64,000 bases of DNA from Candidatus Obscuribacterales bacterium (GCA_020050685.1 JAGVKG010000040.1:1-64000), one strand, 5' to 3'; shown: positions 36,423-45,858, counted from the stretch's first letter. Notes: generated by a model not told the origin, from the letters alone. Translations and numbers: made by a program.

Positions 36423-36941
36423 TTACTTGCTGAGCATTTTTTCAATCCGTTCGGCAATGATGGTCGATTCGATTTCGCCGACTTGACTCCAAGTTGCGCG
36501 ACCGTTTCTATCAAGTAAAACTTCGGAAGGGATGTAACCTTTATAGTGCTCACTTGCTAAAGCCTTGGCTTTGGGATTGTTCAAGTGATCAACATCGACA
36601 ATGAGAAACTTTACTTGTGTGTGATATTTATTGTAGAGATCGACAAAACGTTTGGCCTGACGGTTGGTGTTCAGATCGCCTGCTGCACCAAAGAAAATCA
36701 TGGTGGGTTTGCCTGTGATTAAGGCATAGTCTTCCAAATTGTCCGCTTCGATAGGAAAGCCACTGTCTAAATCTTGGGTGAATGAAACACCTTCACGCAA
36801 ATGCAATTGCTCGGCTGACTCGGCTTTCTGACAAGTGAATAGACCTGCGACCATGGCGAGAAAAAAGGCGACGAGTGCAAACCCACGGGCTTGCGTCACA
36901 AAGATGGTTTCCTGGGACGGTTCGGTGATTCGATTGCTCAA
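36423..36941 (-). CDS. membrane-anchored thioredoxin-fold protein lacking CxxC
   Basis: A 172-residue protein with an N-terminal anchor or signal (RGFALVAFFLAMVAGLFTC) and a thioredoxin-like fold: KPTMIFFGAAGDLNTNRQAK, VKFLIVDVDH, and the cis-Pro element GYIPSEVLLDRNG. The redox CxxC site is replaced by AAGD, so it cannot act as a normal disulfide reductase; it may bind or chaperone a partner. TTG at 36941 has AAGGA nine bases upstream. It is convergent with the YmdB-type gene. Confidence 0.7.
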   Translation of the reverse strand: MSNRITEPSQETIFVTQARGFALVAFFLAMVAGLFTCQKAESAEQLHLREGVSFTQDLDSGFPIEADNLEDYALITGKPTMIFFGAAGDLNTNRQAKRFVDLYNKYHTQVKFLIVDVDHLNNPKAKALASEHYKGYIPSEVLLDRNGRATWSQVGEIESTIIAERIEKMLSK

Positions 36942-37081
36942 TTGGCTCAATCCTTATTAAAAACTCAAGCTTGATCTGAATCGGCAGCTTGAAACTTCAG
37001 GCATGCATAAGACTCATGACGTACATATTTAGCAAATGTGTCCTGTTAAATAAAATCTTGGCAACCGGCAATTGAGCTTGC

Positions 37082-37435
37082 CTACATTTTAAAATCGCTA
37101 GCCTTGAGATTATGGACAAAGCGGGTGAATTTTTGTTGGTCCCAGCTTAGGGCATAGTGGTAAAGTGAATTAAGCAACTTTTGCCCGCTAATTGACCGTG
37201 CTTCAAATACAAAAGTCGGGCATTCGCTCTCCGCACTTTTGACAGGCTGATATTTGAGGCTGTTCTTACAGGTATGGGGGGCTTTCTGCAGGGAAATTTC
37301 GTGGTGCAAAACCCGATCAACGGTGCCTTCCGGCTTTGCCGATAAGCGTTCCCAGAGCCAGCGTGCAAGTATGGAAGTAGCCGGGACTTGTGGCTCGGAT
37401 AACTTTAGGTAATTTGCAAACGCCTCCAGAATCAT
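37082..37435 (-). CDS. small protein of unknown function
   Basis: A 117-residue soluble protein not recognised as any family. Helical N-terminus (MILEAFANYLKLSEPQVPAT), conserved-looking WLWERLSAKPEG, two separated Cys residues and a C-terminal WDQQKFTRFVHNLKAS. GGGAG lies seven bases before the ATG, which supports expression. The gene stands alone between divergent and same-strand genes. Confidence 0.55.
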   Translation of the reverse strand: MILEAFANYLKLSEPQVPATSILARWLWERLSAKPEGTVDRVLHHEISLQKAPHTCKNSLKYQPVKSAESECPTFVFEARSISGQKLLNSLYHYALSWDQQKFTRFVHNLKASDFKM

Positions 37436-37638
37436 ATAGATGCTCCCTCTCTTACACCAAGTTGTTTACTCCACTTACTTCTTGGATCTATTTGGTATCG
37501 CCTAGTTGAGATTGAGCCGTGGTTGCTCGCCCCTTCACAACCATTGTAATCGCTGAAGCCCTCAAGCCGGGCGGATATTTTATCTTGGCTCAGATATTAA
37601 AGTTTTTGCAAAGGGCGGTTTGTTGGGCTTACGTGCGA

Positions 37639-38000
37639 TATAATGAAGCGGCTTGAGGGTATTATGCTCAAGAGAGTTACGAAATAGTTTTTGGAATTTA
37701 AGCCGATAGGCACTATCTGAAATTGCACGCCGGGGTGTTTGTGAAATGCCCGTCAAGGCTGGGCAATTGTCGGTAGCAATAACAAATTTTGGCGACTCAA
37801 CCAGAGCTCTGGTCGCAAGACACCCTTTTCAAAGGCATCCTTGAGCACTTGAATCATGTGTTCAAGCAAAAACGTAGATTTTGGTGCCAACCCACCAGGT
37901 AAAAGGCACGAGCAAATTTTTAGCCAGGACAGACATTTGGTTATGCAAATCAGTCATTTGGAGAACGATCATCAGTAATAGTGTTGCCGACCAAGGTGAA
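37639..38000 (+). promoter_or_regulatory. structured leader upstream of the radical SAM-rng operon
   Basis: A perfect TATAAT at 37639-37644 (no good -35) is followed by some 350 non-coding bases. Within them are a CTTGAG/CTCAAG hairpin (37652-37672), a 14-bp perfect palindrome ACCAGAGCTCTGGT (37800-37813), and a 9-bp stem, one G-T pair, at 37840-37848/37858-37866. Long leaders that permit RNase E autoregulation are known for rne genes. Whether this one does so is inference. The 37436-37638 stretch before it shows no gene. Confidence 0.4.
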
Positions 38001-40790
38001 GTGGTCAAAGCGCAAGCTTTGTCAGTTAGTGCATTGAGCAAGAATACAGCAGGTTCAGATAGCGGTTCTGTGGTTTCACCGGTTAGCCTTGAACTGATAA
38101 AAAATTATCTGGCGGCAGGCGTGCTTGCCAATGAATTGTTGGAGACCTTGCTTGAGAAGGTGATGCGTCCTGGTCAATATCTCGGTAATGAATGGGGGGC
38201 TCACCATAAGTCATTTGCGGCAGCATCTGTACGTTTGGCTTTAGTCTTTCCGGACAGCTACGAATTGGGCATGTCCAATTTCGGCCAGCGCATCTTGTAC
38301 AACATTGTGAACAGGCAAGATGGTTTGATGGCCGATCGTGCTTATGCTCCTGGTGAAGACTTGGAAGCTTTGATGCGTGAACATGAGTTGCCGCTTTGGG
38401 CTTGGGAATCACGCAGACGGCTGAATGATTTTGAATTGATTGGTTTTTCGCTGCAGTATGAGCTTACTTATACCAATGTCCTGAATATGCTTGAGCTGTC
38501 AGCTATTCCAATTAAACAAACCGAGCGCAAAGAAATATTCCCGCTGATTTTTGCTGGCGGTCCGTCAACGGTTAATCCTGAGCCGATGGCCGACTTCATG
38601 GACTTTTTTATAATTGGAGACGGCGAACAAGCCGTGCCGCAAATTATGAATTTGGTAGCTGAGTTCAAGCGCCAGCAAGAGCAATCGACAGAAAATGCCG
38701 ATGCTAAAAAGACAAGAGAAAAATTATTGCTTTTGCTTGCTGCTGTTCCAGGTGTGTATGTGCCAAGTTTGTATAAGCAAACGCAAGAAGGCAAGCCGCC
38801 GGAAAAAATTGACGAGCAAGCCGGTTCAATTCCGAACCGAATTGACAGGCAGATTATGCCGCTCAATTCCGACAATCAGCCGGTGGAAGGACCAATTTCC
38901 TATTTGTCTTTAATTCACGACAGGCAAACCTTGGAAGTGCGACGCGGTTGTGATCGTGGTTGCCGCTTCTGTCAGCCAGGCTATACATTTTTGCCGGTGC
39001 GTGAGCGCTCAACTGCCGATGTGCTGAAAGCATCGAAGGAAGCGCTAAAGGCAACCGGTCATGATGAGTATTCAATGCTTTCCTTGTGTGTCAGCGATTA
39101 CACGGCATTGCATGAAACAGTCAGGGCCTTAAATCGCGAGCATAGTCAAACGCGTTCATCGCTTTCTTTCCCCAGCCAGCGTGCTGACCGAATGAATTTG
39201 GATATTGCCGCTGAGCTAAAAGTGGTGCGCAAAAGTGGTATCACTCTTGCACCAGAGGCTGGCACTGAGCGCTTGCGCGCTGTGATTAACAAAGGTCTTT
39301 CGCACCAGCAAATTATTTCCGCAGTTGAGTCTGCTTATAAATCCGGTTGGTCTTCGATCAAGCTTTATTTCATGCTTGGTTTACCAACCGAACGTGATGA
39401 AGATTTAGAAGGCATTGTTGATATTTTGGTCGAAGCAACCAAGCTTTGCCGGGAAATTCGCAACACGGACAAGCTTGCTTATAAGCGTAATATTGAATTT
39501 ACTTGTACCGTATCAAATTTTGTACCAAAGCCGCACACTCCTTTCCAATGGTTTGGCCAAATCACGCCGGAAGAAACGCTCAGGCGCCAAAACCACATGC
39601 GTCAATATTTAAAACAACGCGGATTGCGCAATGTCAGATTGAACTTCACCAATCCGCAAACTAGCTTGATGGAAGTGGTGATTTCGCGCGGTTCTCGCTC
39701 TTGCGGTGAGTTGATTTATCAGGCATTTAAGCTCGGTGCCAAATTCGACGCTTGGGACGACAAGTTTGTTTTCGAGCGCTGGCAAAAAGCGGCCGAAGAT
39801 TTAGGCATGTCGCTAATTGATATGGCTTGTACAGATAGAACGGTTGGCTCGGCTCAACCTTGGGACGTCGTCAATGTTGGTCTGAACAATTGGTGGCTTG
39901 TGCGCGAGTGGGAAAAGGCAATGGCTGCATCGGAAACTGCACCGTGCACGGAGAATACTTGCCATGCTTGCGGTGTTTGCACGGAGCTGGATACCACTCA
40001 CCAACTTGCTTTTGTTAAGCCGGAACTCTTGAAGAAGAATCCTTTCGTTAAAGAGTTGGCAGCTAATAAAGAAGATGAAGACGGCCATCCATCACTTTTC
40101 TTTATGGAACCAAGTAAGGAAAAGACGAATAAAGTTGTAAGCAAAATGCGCTTCCAGTTCAGCAAGCTTGGACAAATGAGATTTATCTCTCATCTTGATC
40201 TACAACACTTGTTTGAAAGAGCAGGGCGTCGGGCGGAAATTCAATTGGCCTATACGGAAGGTTTCAATCCTAGTCCGAAGATTGCCCTTGCTTCCGCCTT
40301 GGCACTGTTTATGCAAAGCGAGGCAGAAATTGGCGAAATGGAATTGGCGGAAACTCTTGATGCCGATGAATTTGTTCGCCGCATGAACGAAATGCTGCCC
40401 AAAGAAATTCAAATCGCCTCAGCTAAGACAACAGGTTCACAAACATCTTTGGCTAGTCAAATAGGACGGGCCAAGTATCGAGCAATAGCACAGGCAAATG
40501 GAGCTGGGCAAGCCGCTATTCTCAAACAACGCATTTCTGAAGTTCTCGCAAGCACATCGCTTGAGATTGCTCACGAGAACAAAAATAGTTTTGATATTAG
40601 ACCAGGGATCTTTGAGCTTAACCTTGTAAGTGAAGCGCCTCCAGCAATTGAATTGCAAATTGCTTGTGGCTCGCGCTTGCACGTGAAAGTCCAAGACCTG
40701 CTTGGTCTGATAAATCCAAATTTGAATTGGCAAATAAGTCGAACTGGCTTATTCAACTCTGAAGGAATTCCACTCTTTGAACTTAATTAG
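38001..40790 (+). CDS. TIGR03960-type radical SAM protein with C-terminal DUF2344
   Basis: A 929-residue two-part protein of unknown chemistry. An N-terminal cobalamin-binding-like domain (VRLALVFPDSYELGMSNFGQ) leads to the radical SAM core with Cys 317, 321 and 324 in RRGCDRGCRFC, and APEAGTERLRAVINKG further on. A Cys cluster, CTENTCHACGVC, lies near residue 652. The C-terminal DUF2344/TIGR03936 domain begins near 716 (QFSKLGQMRFISHLDLQHLF). The pairing with rng, 36 bases downstream, is typical of cyanobacteria and some Gram-positives and suggests a link to RNA modification or ribonuclease function. GTG 38001 with AAGG is assumed; the frame is open to 37881. Confidence 0.88.
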   Translation: MVKAQALSVSALSKNTAGSDSGSVVSPVSLELIKNYLAAGVLANELLETLLEKVMRPGQYLGNEWGAHHKSFAAASVRLALVFPDSYELGMSNFGQRILYNIVNRQDGLMADRAYAPGEDLEALMREHELPLWAWESRRRLNDFELIGFSLQYELTYTNVLNMLELSAIPIKQTERKEIFPLIFAGGPSTVNPEPMADFMDFFIIGDGEQAVPQIMNLVAEFKRQQEQSTENADAKKTREKLLLLLAAVPGVYVPSLYKQTQEGKPPEKIDEQAGSIPNRIDRQIMPLNSDNQPVEGPISYLSLIHDRQTLEVRRGCDRGCRFCQPGYTFLPVRERSTADVLKASKEALKATGHDEYSMLSLCVSDYTALHETVRALNREHSQTRSSLSFPSQRADRMNLDIAAELKVVRKSGITLAPEAGTERLRAVINKGLSHQQIISAVESAYKSGWSSIKLYFMLGLPTERDEDLEGIVDILVEATKLCREIRNTDKLAYKRNIEFTCTVSNFVPKPHTPFQWFGQITPEETLRRQNHMRQYLKQRGLRNVRLNFTNPQTSLMEVVISRGSRSCGELIYQAFKLGAKFDAWDDKFVFERWQKAAEDLGMSLIDMACTDRTVGSAQPWDVVNVGLNNWWLVREWEKAMAASETAPCTENTCHACGVCTELDTTHQLAFVKPELLKKNPFVKELAANKEDEDGHPSLFFMEPSKEKTNKVVSKMRFQFSKLGQMRFISHLDLQHLFERAGRRAEIQLAYTEGFNPSPKIALASALALFMQSEAEIGEMELAETLDADEFVRRMNEMLPKEIQIASAKTTGSQTSLASQIGRAKYRAIAQANGAGQAAILKQRISEVLASTSLEIAHENKNSFDIRPGIFELNLVSEAPPAIELQIACGSRLHVKVQDLLGLINPNLNWQISRTGLFNSEGIPLFELN

Positions 40791-40826
40791 AAGTTCTCAC
40801 ATACATAAATAGGACAAAGGAGTCTT

Positions 40827-42845
40827 ATGAGAAAGTCACTAGTTATATCGGAACAAGATAATATTGCGGCATTGTTAGAAAACGATCGCATTGTTGAGTT
40901 TTTTGTTAACCGCGGCGAACTTTTACTGGGCGATATTTATACTGCCTCTGTAGAAAATATTTTGCCAGGTATTGATGCCGCATTTGTCAATTTAGGCAAA
41001 GACAAAATGGGCTTCTTGCATGCCAATGATGTGCCTGGTCAAGGACCGTTGAAAGAACGCCTTGTGCCCAAGCAAAAGCTCATGGTGCAAATCACCAAAG
41101 AACCAACCGGTCACAAAGGACCACGTGTTTCAACTGCCATTTCACTGCCTGGACGTTTTCTGGTTTTAGTACCGGAAGAGCGTGGCGTTTCAATTTCTCG
41201 CCGGATTTCCGATTCACGTGAAAGAGCGCGCTTGAAATCTGTTGTCAGTTTGCTCAAGCCTCCGGGTGTTGGTCTAATTATTCGTACAGAAGCCAAGGGT
41301 CAAAACGAATCAGAATTGTTTGAGGACTTTGAACAACTTTGGGATCGTTGGCAAACCTGCGTCTCAGAAGGCGAGGCCTCGATTGGACCAACTCTGATTT
41401 ATCGTGATCAAGATTTGCTTTATCGTGTAATTCGTGATGCTTATTCATCCGATGTCGGTGAGATTATCGTTGATACGGCAGATGGACAGAGACGTGGACA
41501 ACAATTCTTGTCCGGTTGGTCCTCGCGCCACACGCAAGTGGTCTTGCACACAGCAGAAGAACCACTTTTGTTTGCCAAGAACATAGACAAAGAAATCGAA
41601 CAAGCACTTTCTGATCGTGTCGAGTTGCCGTCGGGCGGACATTTGGTGATTCAACCAACTGAAGCGCTTACGGTCATTGACGTTAACTCCGGACGTTTCA
41701 CATCGTCAAGAACGCAAGCTGAAACTGTGCGCCGCACCAATTTGGAGGCATCAGCAGAAATTCCTCGTCAGCTGAGATTGCGCAATATTGGCGGAATGGT
41801 GATTGTCGATTTCATCGACATGGAATCACGCAAGGACCAACAACAAGTTTTGGAAGTGTTCCAACGTCATTTAGAAGAAGATCGCGCCAAACCGCAAGTC
41901 GGACAACTTTCCGATTTGGGTCTAGTTGAACTGACGCGCCGCCGCCAAGGTCAAAGCTTGCGTGAACTATTCACCACGCATTGCCCGACTTGTTCCGGTC
42001 TTGGTTGTATCCCACAACTGGAAATTGGTACAGGCGAATTCAAACGATCAATTTCGGTCAGAACCAAAGAAGAAGAGGCCGCAAGCAGAGGACGCTCACA
42101 AATGCGTCGTTCCGGCAAGCAACAATCAGGTGGCTTGCGATCGGCAACGGCTTATGGTAATCGCATCCAGCATCAACCGTTGCAACAGGCAAGCAGTCAA
42201 GCTGTCGGTAAAGTAAGCATGGAAAGCGAAGCCGCAAGCATTGTTGATGATTTGGCCAATGTGCCGGAAGAAATTCTCGAGCAAATGCCGGAAGAACTTT
42301 TGGCCGGTGGTACAGAAAGAGCCTTCAAGCATGCCGGACTAGCCGAGCCAGCAGAGGAACAAGACGAAGAGTACACCCAAGGGTACGCCAAGGGTCGGTC
42401 TGAAGGCAAGTCGCGCTTTGATCGCTCAGAGCGCTCCGGTGGCGAGAAACGCGGTTCGCGAGAATCTGATCATGATGATTCCGATTCTGAAGAGTTTGTC
42501 GCTCGCAGTGCCCATGATGTAGAACAAGAGTTCGTTGAATCTCTAGATTCGGGTGATGAGCCGGTGCGTGAAGGATTGGAAGAAGACATTTCATACGCCC
42601 ATGGTGACGATCGAGCCACTCAAGATTTCTGGCCCGATGATGACAAACCAGTTTATGTAGAAAGCGAAAGCCCATTTCAAGTTGAACCAGAACCAATTAC
42701 CGGTGTCTTTCGCTTGAAAGCTAAATCGCCATCGGACAAAGAACTCGTATCGGCCGGCGGTGGTGATTCGGAATATTCCGACTCCGCACAACTGGAACTG
42801 CCGATAGCTGATAAAAAAGCAGACTCCGACGAAGACAATATCTAG
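40827..42845 (+). CDS. rng: ribonuclease E/G
   Basis: Endonuclease of mRNA decay and rRNA/tRNA processing. The 672-residue protein has the N-terminal S1 domain (LLLGDIYTASVENILPGIDA), the RNase H-like and 5'-sensor regions, DNase I-like motif LTVIDVNSGRFTSS with catalytic Asp, VIVDFIDM with the second Asp, and zinc-link HCPTCSGLG near residue 387. A disordered, mostly acidic tail of about 270 residues follows, longer than in RNase G, and may scaffold partners as in RNase E. AAAGGAG five bases before the ATG is strong. The gene is closed by the hairpin repeat. Confidence 0.93.
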   Translation: MRKSLVISEQDNIAALLENDRIVEFFVNRGELLLGDIYTASVENILPGIDAAFVNLGKDKMGFLHANDVPGQGPLKERLVPKQKLMVQITKEPTGHKGPRVSTAISLPGRFLVLVPEERGVSISRRISDSRERARLKSVVSLLKPPGVGLIIRTEAKGQNESELFEDFEQLWDRWQTCVSEGEASIGPTLIYRDQDLLYRVIRDAYSSDVGEIIVDTADGQRRGQQFLSGWSSRHTQVVLHTAEEPLLFAKNIDKEIEQALSDRVELPSGGHLVIQPTEALTVIDVNSGRFTSSRTQAETVRRTNLEASAEIPRQLRLRNIGGMVIVDFIDMESRKDQQQVLEVFQRHLEEDRAKPQVGQLSDLGLVELTRRRQGQSLRELFTTHCPTCSGLGCIPQLEIGTGEFKRSISVRTKEEEAASRGRSQMRRSGKQQSGGLRSATAYGNRIQHQPLQQASSQAVGKVSMESEAASIVDDLANVPEEILEQMPEELLAGGTERAFKHAGLAEPAEEQDEEYTQGYAKGRSEGKSRFDRSERSGGEKRGSRESDHDDSDSEEFVARSAHDVEQEFVESLDSGDEPVREGLEEDISYAHGDDRATQDFWPDDDKPVYVESESPFQVEPEPITGVFRLKAKSPSDKELVSAGGGDSEYSDSAQLELPIADKKADSDEDNI

Positions 42846-42855
42846 CCAACGAAAT

Positions 42856-42938
42856 CCAGTGAAGCGAAGGAATGCGAGGAGCATTCCGCAGCGGAACGTC
42901 TAGACGCGCGGAGAAGGCGTTAGCCGCCGGAGCGCTTA
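42856..42938. repeat. modular hairpin repeat, copy B
   Basis: Core hairpin GGAATGC (42869-42875), loop GAGGA, GCATTCC (42881-42887), flanked by AGTGAAGCG (42858-42866) and AGCGGAACG (42890-42898). ACGCGCGGAGAAG (42904-42916) and CGCCGGAGCGCTTA (42925-42938) follow. Compared with copy A, the stem has a paired A-T swap and the two flanking 9-mers are in the opposite order. It again lies between convergent genes (rng and a response regulator). Confidence 0.8.
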
Positions 42939-42952
42939 CATAGAATCTCCGT

Positions 42953-43624
42953 TTATATCAATCCTTCGCGTAAGGCCTTCACCGCTGCTTGCGTGCGGTC
43001 GTCTACTGCCAGTTTTTCCATAATGTGGCGCATATGAGTCTTGATGGTCTCAACGCTTAAGCTTAAGCGCCCAGCAATCTCTTGATTGGACATTCCATCT
43101 ACAACCAGACGTAATACATCTATTTCTCTTTGCGAAAGCGATGAATCATAGGTTTTGCCGATGGTCTCCGTACTGCGCAGCGAGGTTGTCACTTGTGCGC
43201 AAGCTTTCATGACTCGATTGGCAATTATCGGATCTAACCAAGCAGCACCATCGGATACAGCGCGTATTGCCATAGCTAAGCGTGTGGAGGAAACTTCTTT
43301 TAGACAATAGCCGTCGGCACCGGCACCGAGGGCGGCAAAAATATCGCGATCACCTTCATGTGATGTAAGCATGATTACGCGAGTTTCCGGACAACTATCT
43401 TTTATTTGTTTCGCGGCATTAATGCCATCAAGAAGTGGCAGACCGATATCCATGAGGACTACATCCGGTTTGGCTTTGAGAACTAGATCAAGTGCTGATT
43501 GGCCATCGGCTGCTTCACCAACTACCTCAAAATCGTCAATCTGATCTAACGTGAGCTTCAGGCCGACTCGCGTGATCTCATGGTCTTCCACAAGAAAAAT
43601 CTTGATTTTGTTCAGTTCAGACAT
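42953..43624 (-). CDS. NarL/FixJ-family response regulator (second orphan)
   Basis: A 223-residue regulator: receiver domain with E13/D14, phospho-acceptor D59 in VVLMDIGLP, T87 and K109, then a LuxR-type HTH (SLSQREIDVLRLVVDGMSNQ). It is a paralogue of the gene at 5292-6005. Again no histidine kinase is close. The start is taken at ATG 43624, where the receiver fold begins; the frame is open upstream into the neighbouring hydrolase's 3' end. The ribosome binding site is weak. Confidence 0.92.
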   Translation of the reverse strand: MSELNKIKIFLVEDHEITRVGLKLTLDQIDDFEVVGEAADGQSALDLVLKAKPDVVLMDIGLPLLDGINAAKQIKDSCPETRVIMLTSHEGDRDIFAALGAGADGYCLKEVSSTRLAMAIRAVSDGAAWLDPIIANRVMKACAQVTTSLRSTETIGKTYDSSLSQREIDVLRLVVDGMSNQEIAGRLSLSVETIKTHMRHIMEKLAVDDRTQAAVKALREGLI

Positions 43625-43700
43625 ACGATAGTAACTACTTCTGCCTTGATTGCAGTGTGTATAAACTAAGCTAACTGCTTGGCTGTGGAACGTCAATACC

Positions 43701-44636
43701 TTAACTAGGGGATTTTTGCAGATGGGCCCTGATCCAGCTATGTACAACTTTTAGTACTGATTCGGAAAATTGGTTTTCCTCAAATATCAGATGTTCGGCC
43801 TTCGGAACAAGCACCAGTTGGCGATCCTGAGTAGCAAGCTCATTGTAAAGCTTTATTGTTGCCTCTGGTCTAATCAACCGATCACGGCAGCCTTGAACAA
43901 AAAGAACTGGTCGGTTTTTTATCTGTTTGGCCATCTGATGGTTCTCTTCCATGAAGTGTTCGAAGTGAACAAGTTCACGGGGTGAAATTTGAACCCGTGA
44001 CATTGGATCGTCAGCAATTGCTTGGCGGAGCTTTTGGTCACGCGTTACTTGCTTGATAATATTTCCAGCCATATCGATGGGCTTATCGGGATTGGCCATC
44101 AAATGCAAAGCCACACGGAACGTAGTGCGCTTTTGTTGAAAGCGATCAGCAGCCGGTACGGCAGAAATCAGGCCGTCAACAAGTTCCGGATAGAGTGCAC
44201 AGGCATGCAAGGCAATCGCACCACCCATTGATTCGCCAAGGATGAAGACAGGTAAATTTGGGTGCTTTGCGCGTATGTCATTCAGATTGGTTTTTATGTC
44301 TGCCAGACAAGCAGCGAAATCGACTTTCTTGTGACTGGCAGCTTGGTTCCATGATCCAAAGCCCCGTACATCCATGGCATAAGTTATCACGCCAAGGCTG
44401 GCCATGCGTTTGCCAAAGTCAGCAAAACTTTGATTGTAAAGACCGAGTCCGTGAATACACAAAAGTACGGCCTGAGGTTTTACTTGATTGTCTTGCCACA
44501 AGTGAGTGGCTGGGCAAGATTGGGTTTGCGTTGCTAAAGCCCGTAAGGGAACGTCTGAAATCATGATGAGTAAAATTGCCATCGTCAAAACGATGGTATT
44601 TTGCCAAAGTCCAATACCTCTAGGTTCGAATTTCAT
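43701..44636 (-). CDS. exported alpha/beta hydrolase (monoacylglycerol-lipase-like)
   Basis: A 311-residue serine hydrolase. A hydrophobic signal or anchor spans about 10-36. The fold shows LLCIHGLGLYNQSF (oxyanion region), AMDVRGFGSW, nucleophile Ser136 in GESMGG, Asp252 in GCRDRLI and His282 in AEHLIF, so the triad is complete. It resembles monoacylglycerol lipase/lysophospholipase relatives; the natural ester is unknown. It precedes the response regulator gene by 76 bases on the same strand. Confidence 0.87.
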   Translation of the reverse strand: MKFEPRGIGLWQNTIVLTMAILLIMISDVPLRALATQTQSCPATHLWQDNQVKPQAVLLCIHGLGLYNQSFADFGKRMASLGVITYAMDVRGFGSWNQAASHKKVDFAACLADIKTNLNDIRAKHPNLPVFILGESMGGAIALHACALYPELVDGLISAVPAADRFQQKRTTFRVALHLMANPDKPIDMAGNIIKQVTRDQKLRQAIADDPMSRVQISPRELVHFEHFMEENHQMAKQIKNRPVLFVQGCRDRLIRPEATIKLYNELATQDRQLVLVPKAEHLIFEENQFSESVLKVVHSWIRAHLQKSPS

Positions 44637-44670
44637 ACTGGCATTGTGCCACTGGCAAAAAATAGGCTAA

Positions 44671-45759
44671 CTAGCTGCCGCCAAGTTTAATCTCAGGCAA
44701 CTCTGTCATCTCAGGGCTATCCGCGGTACTGGTGCCTGAATTTGACCGCTTGACTTTTGTGGAATTATTCAGCTTGCCAAGACCTTGCATGGTGGCTAAA
44801 TAATACCAAGCCGTGCGAGCGATAGTTTGTTCAAAGGGTGTTTGCACCAAAGCCAATTCATCAATCGCCTTTTGCGAACTGAAGAAAATATTTTGCTGAG
44901 CCAGCCAAGCGACTTGTCTTGTCAAAGGTGGTCGCTTGCCGACTAGCGGCATAAAAAATTCGCAAAGTGTGCCTGCAAGTTCAAGCACAAATCCCGGTAT
45001 TCTAAATTTGGGACAAGGACTGCCAAGTACTTTAGATAAGACGAGTGCCCCTTCACGATAACTCAAGGTCGCAGAGCCAACCACGTAACGTTCGCCGGGT
45101 CTGCCCATGGTTAAGGCATTGATGTGGGTTGCGACTACATCTTCTATATCAGAAAACGTCACGCCGCCTTCCGGCCAGCCTAATAAGCGTCCCTTGAGCA
45201 AGGCGGCATAGATTGCATGATGATGCGGATGAGTGTCGCCCTCGCCAAAAATGATACCGGGGCAAAGCATGATCACTGGCAGGCCTTTTTTGAAACAAGC
45301 AAGTGCTTCCAGTTCGGCTTTGTGTTTGGTATCACAATAATTCAAGCCTAGACCGTCCAAGTTGTAGACAATGGTTTCGTCGCCAATCGTGCCGGGTTTG
45401 GGAATGCCAAGCGCTGCCACTGAACTTGTGTGTATTACACGACGGCAACCGGCTTGCAGAGCCGCTTCCATCACATAACGTGTACCAAGAACGTTGATCT
45501 TGTATTGCTTTTTCTCGTCAGATTTCCGATAGGAAACTAATCCCGCCATGTGGAAAACAATGTCCATACCTTCGACGGCTTTCTTGACGGCTTCGCTATC
45601 GGCAATGTCACCGGATATGTGTTCAATTGGTAATTTGGCAAAAGCCTCAGGCTTTTCTTTCGTGCGTCCAAAGGTGCGAACAGAAAAACCTTGTTCGACG
45701 AGACGGGGCACAAGCTTTTGTCCGATAAAACCGGATGCACCAGTAACTAGTACTTTCAA
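44671..45759 (-). CDS. NAD-dependent epimerase/dehydratase (extended SDR)
   Basis: A 362-residue extended SDR. It starts MKVLVTGASGFIG (TGxxGxxG cofactor motif), has SGDIAD, HMAGLVSYRK, HTSSVAALG and the YCDTKHKAE form of YxxxK. It resembles dihydroflavonol-4-reductase/HpnA-like proteins. The start is TTG at 45759: GGGGAG is six bases upstream and the product begins exactly at the Rossmann strand, while ATGs further upstream add stray residues. A disordered Ser/Thr-rich tail of about 35 residues ends the protein. It is one of three extended SDRs in this minus-strand cluster. Confidence 0.87.
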   Translation of the reverse strand: MKVLVTGASGFIGQKLVPRLVEQGFSVRTFGRTKEKPEAFAKLPIEHISGDIADSEAVKKAVEGMDIVFHMAGLVSYRKSDEKKQYKINVLGTRYVMEAALQAGCRRVIHTSSVAALGIPKPGTIGDETIVYNLDGLGLNYCDTKHKAELEALACFKKGLPVIMLCPGIIFGEGDTHPHHHAIYAALLKGRLLGWPEGGVTFSDIEDVVATHINALTMGRPGERYVVGSATLSYREGALVLSKVLGSPCPKFRIPGFVLELAGTLCEFFMPLVGKRPPLTRQVAWLAQQNIFFSSQKAIDELALVQTPFEQTIARTAWYYLATMQGLGKLNNSTKVKRSNSGTSTADSPEMTELPEIKLGGS

Positions 45760-45858
45760 GCAATTCTCCCCAGGCATTTGCCTTTGCAATTTTGCTTCCT
45801 ACAATTTATACGAATTTCCTCTCTTGTACATTTTGTAAGAATTAATTGGTCATAAGCA

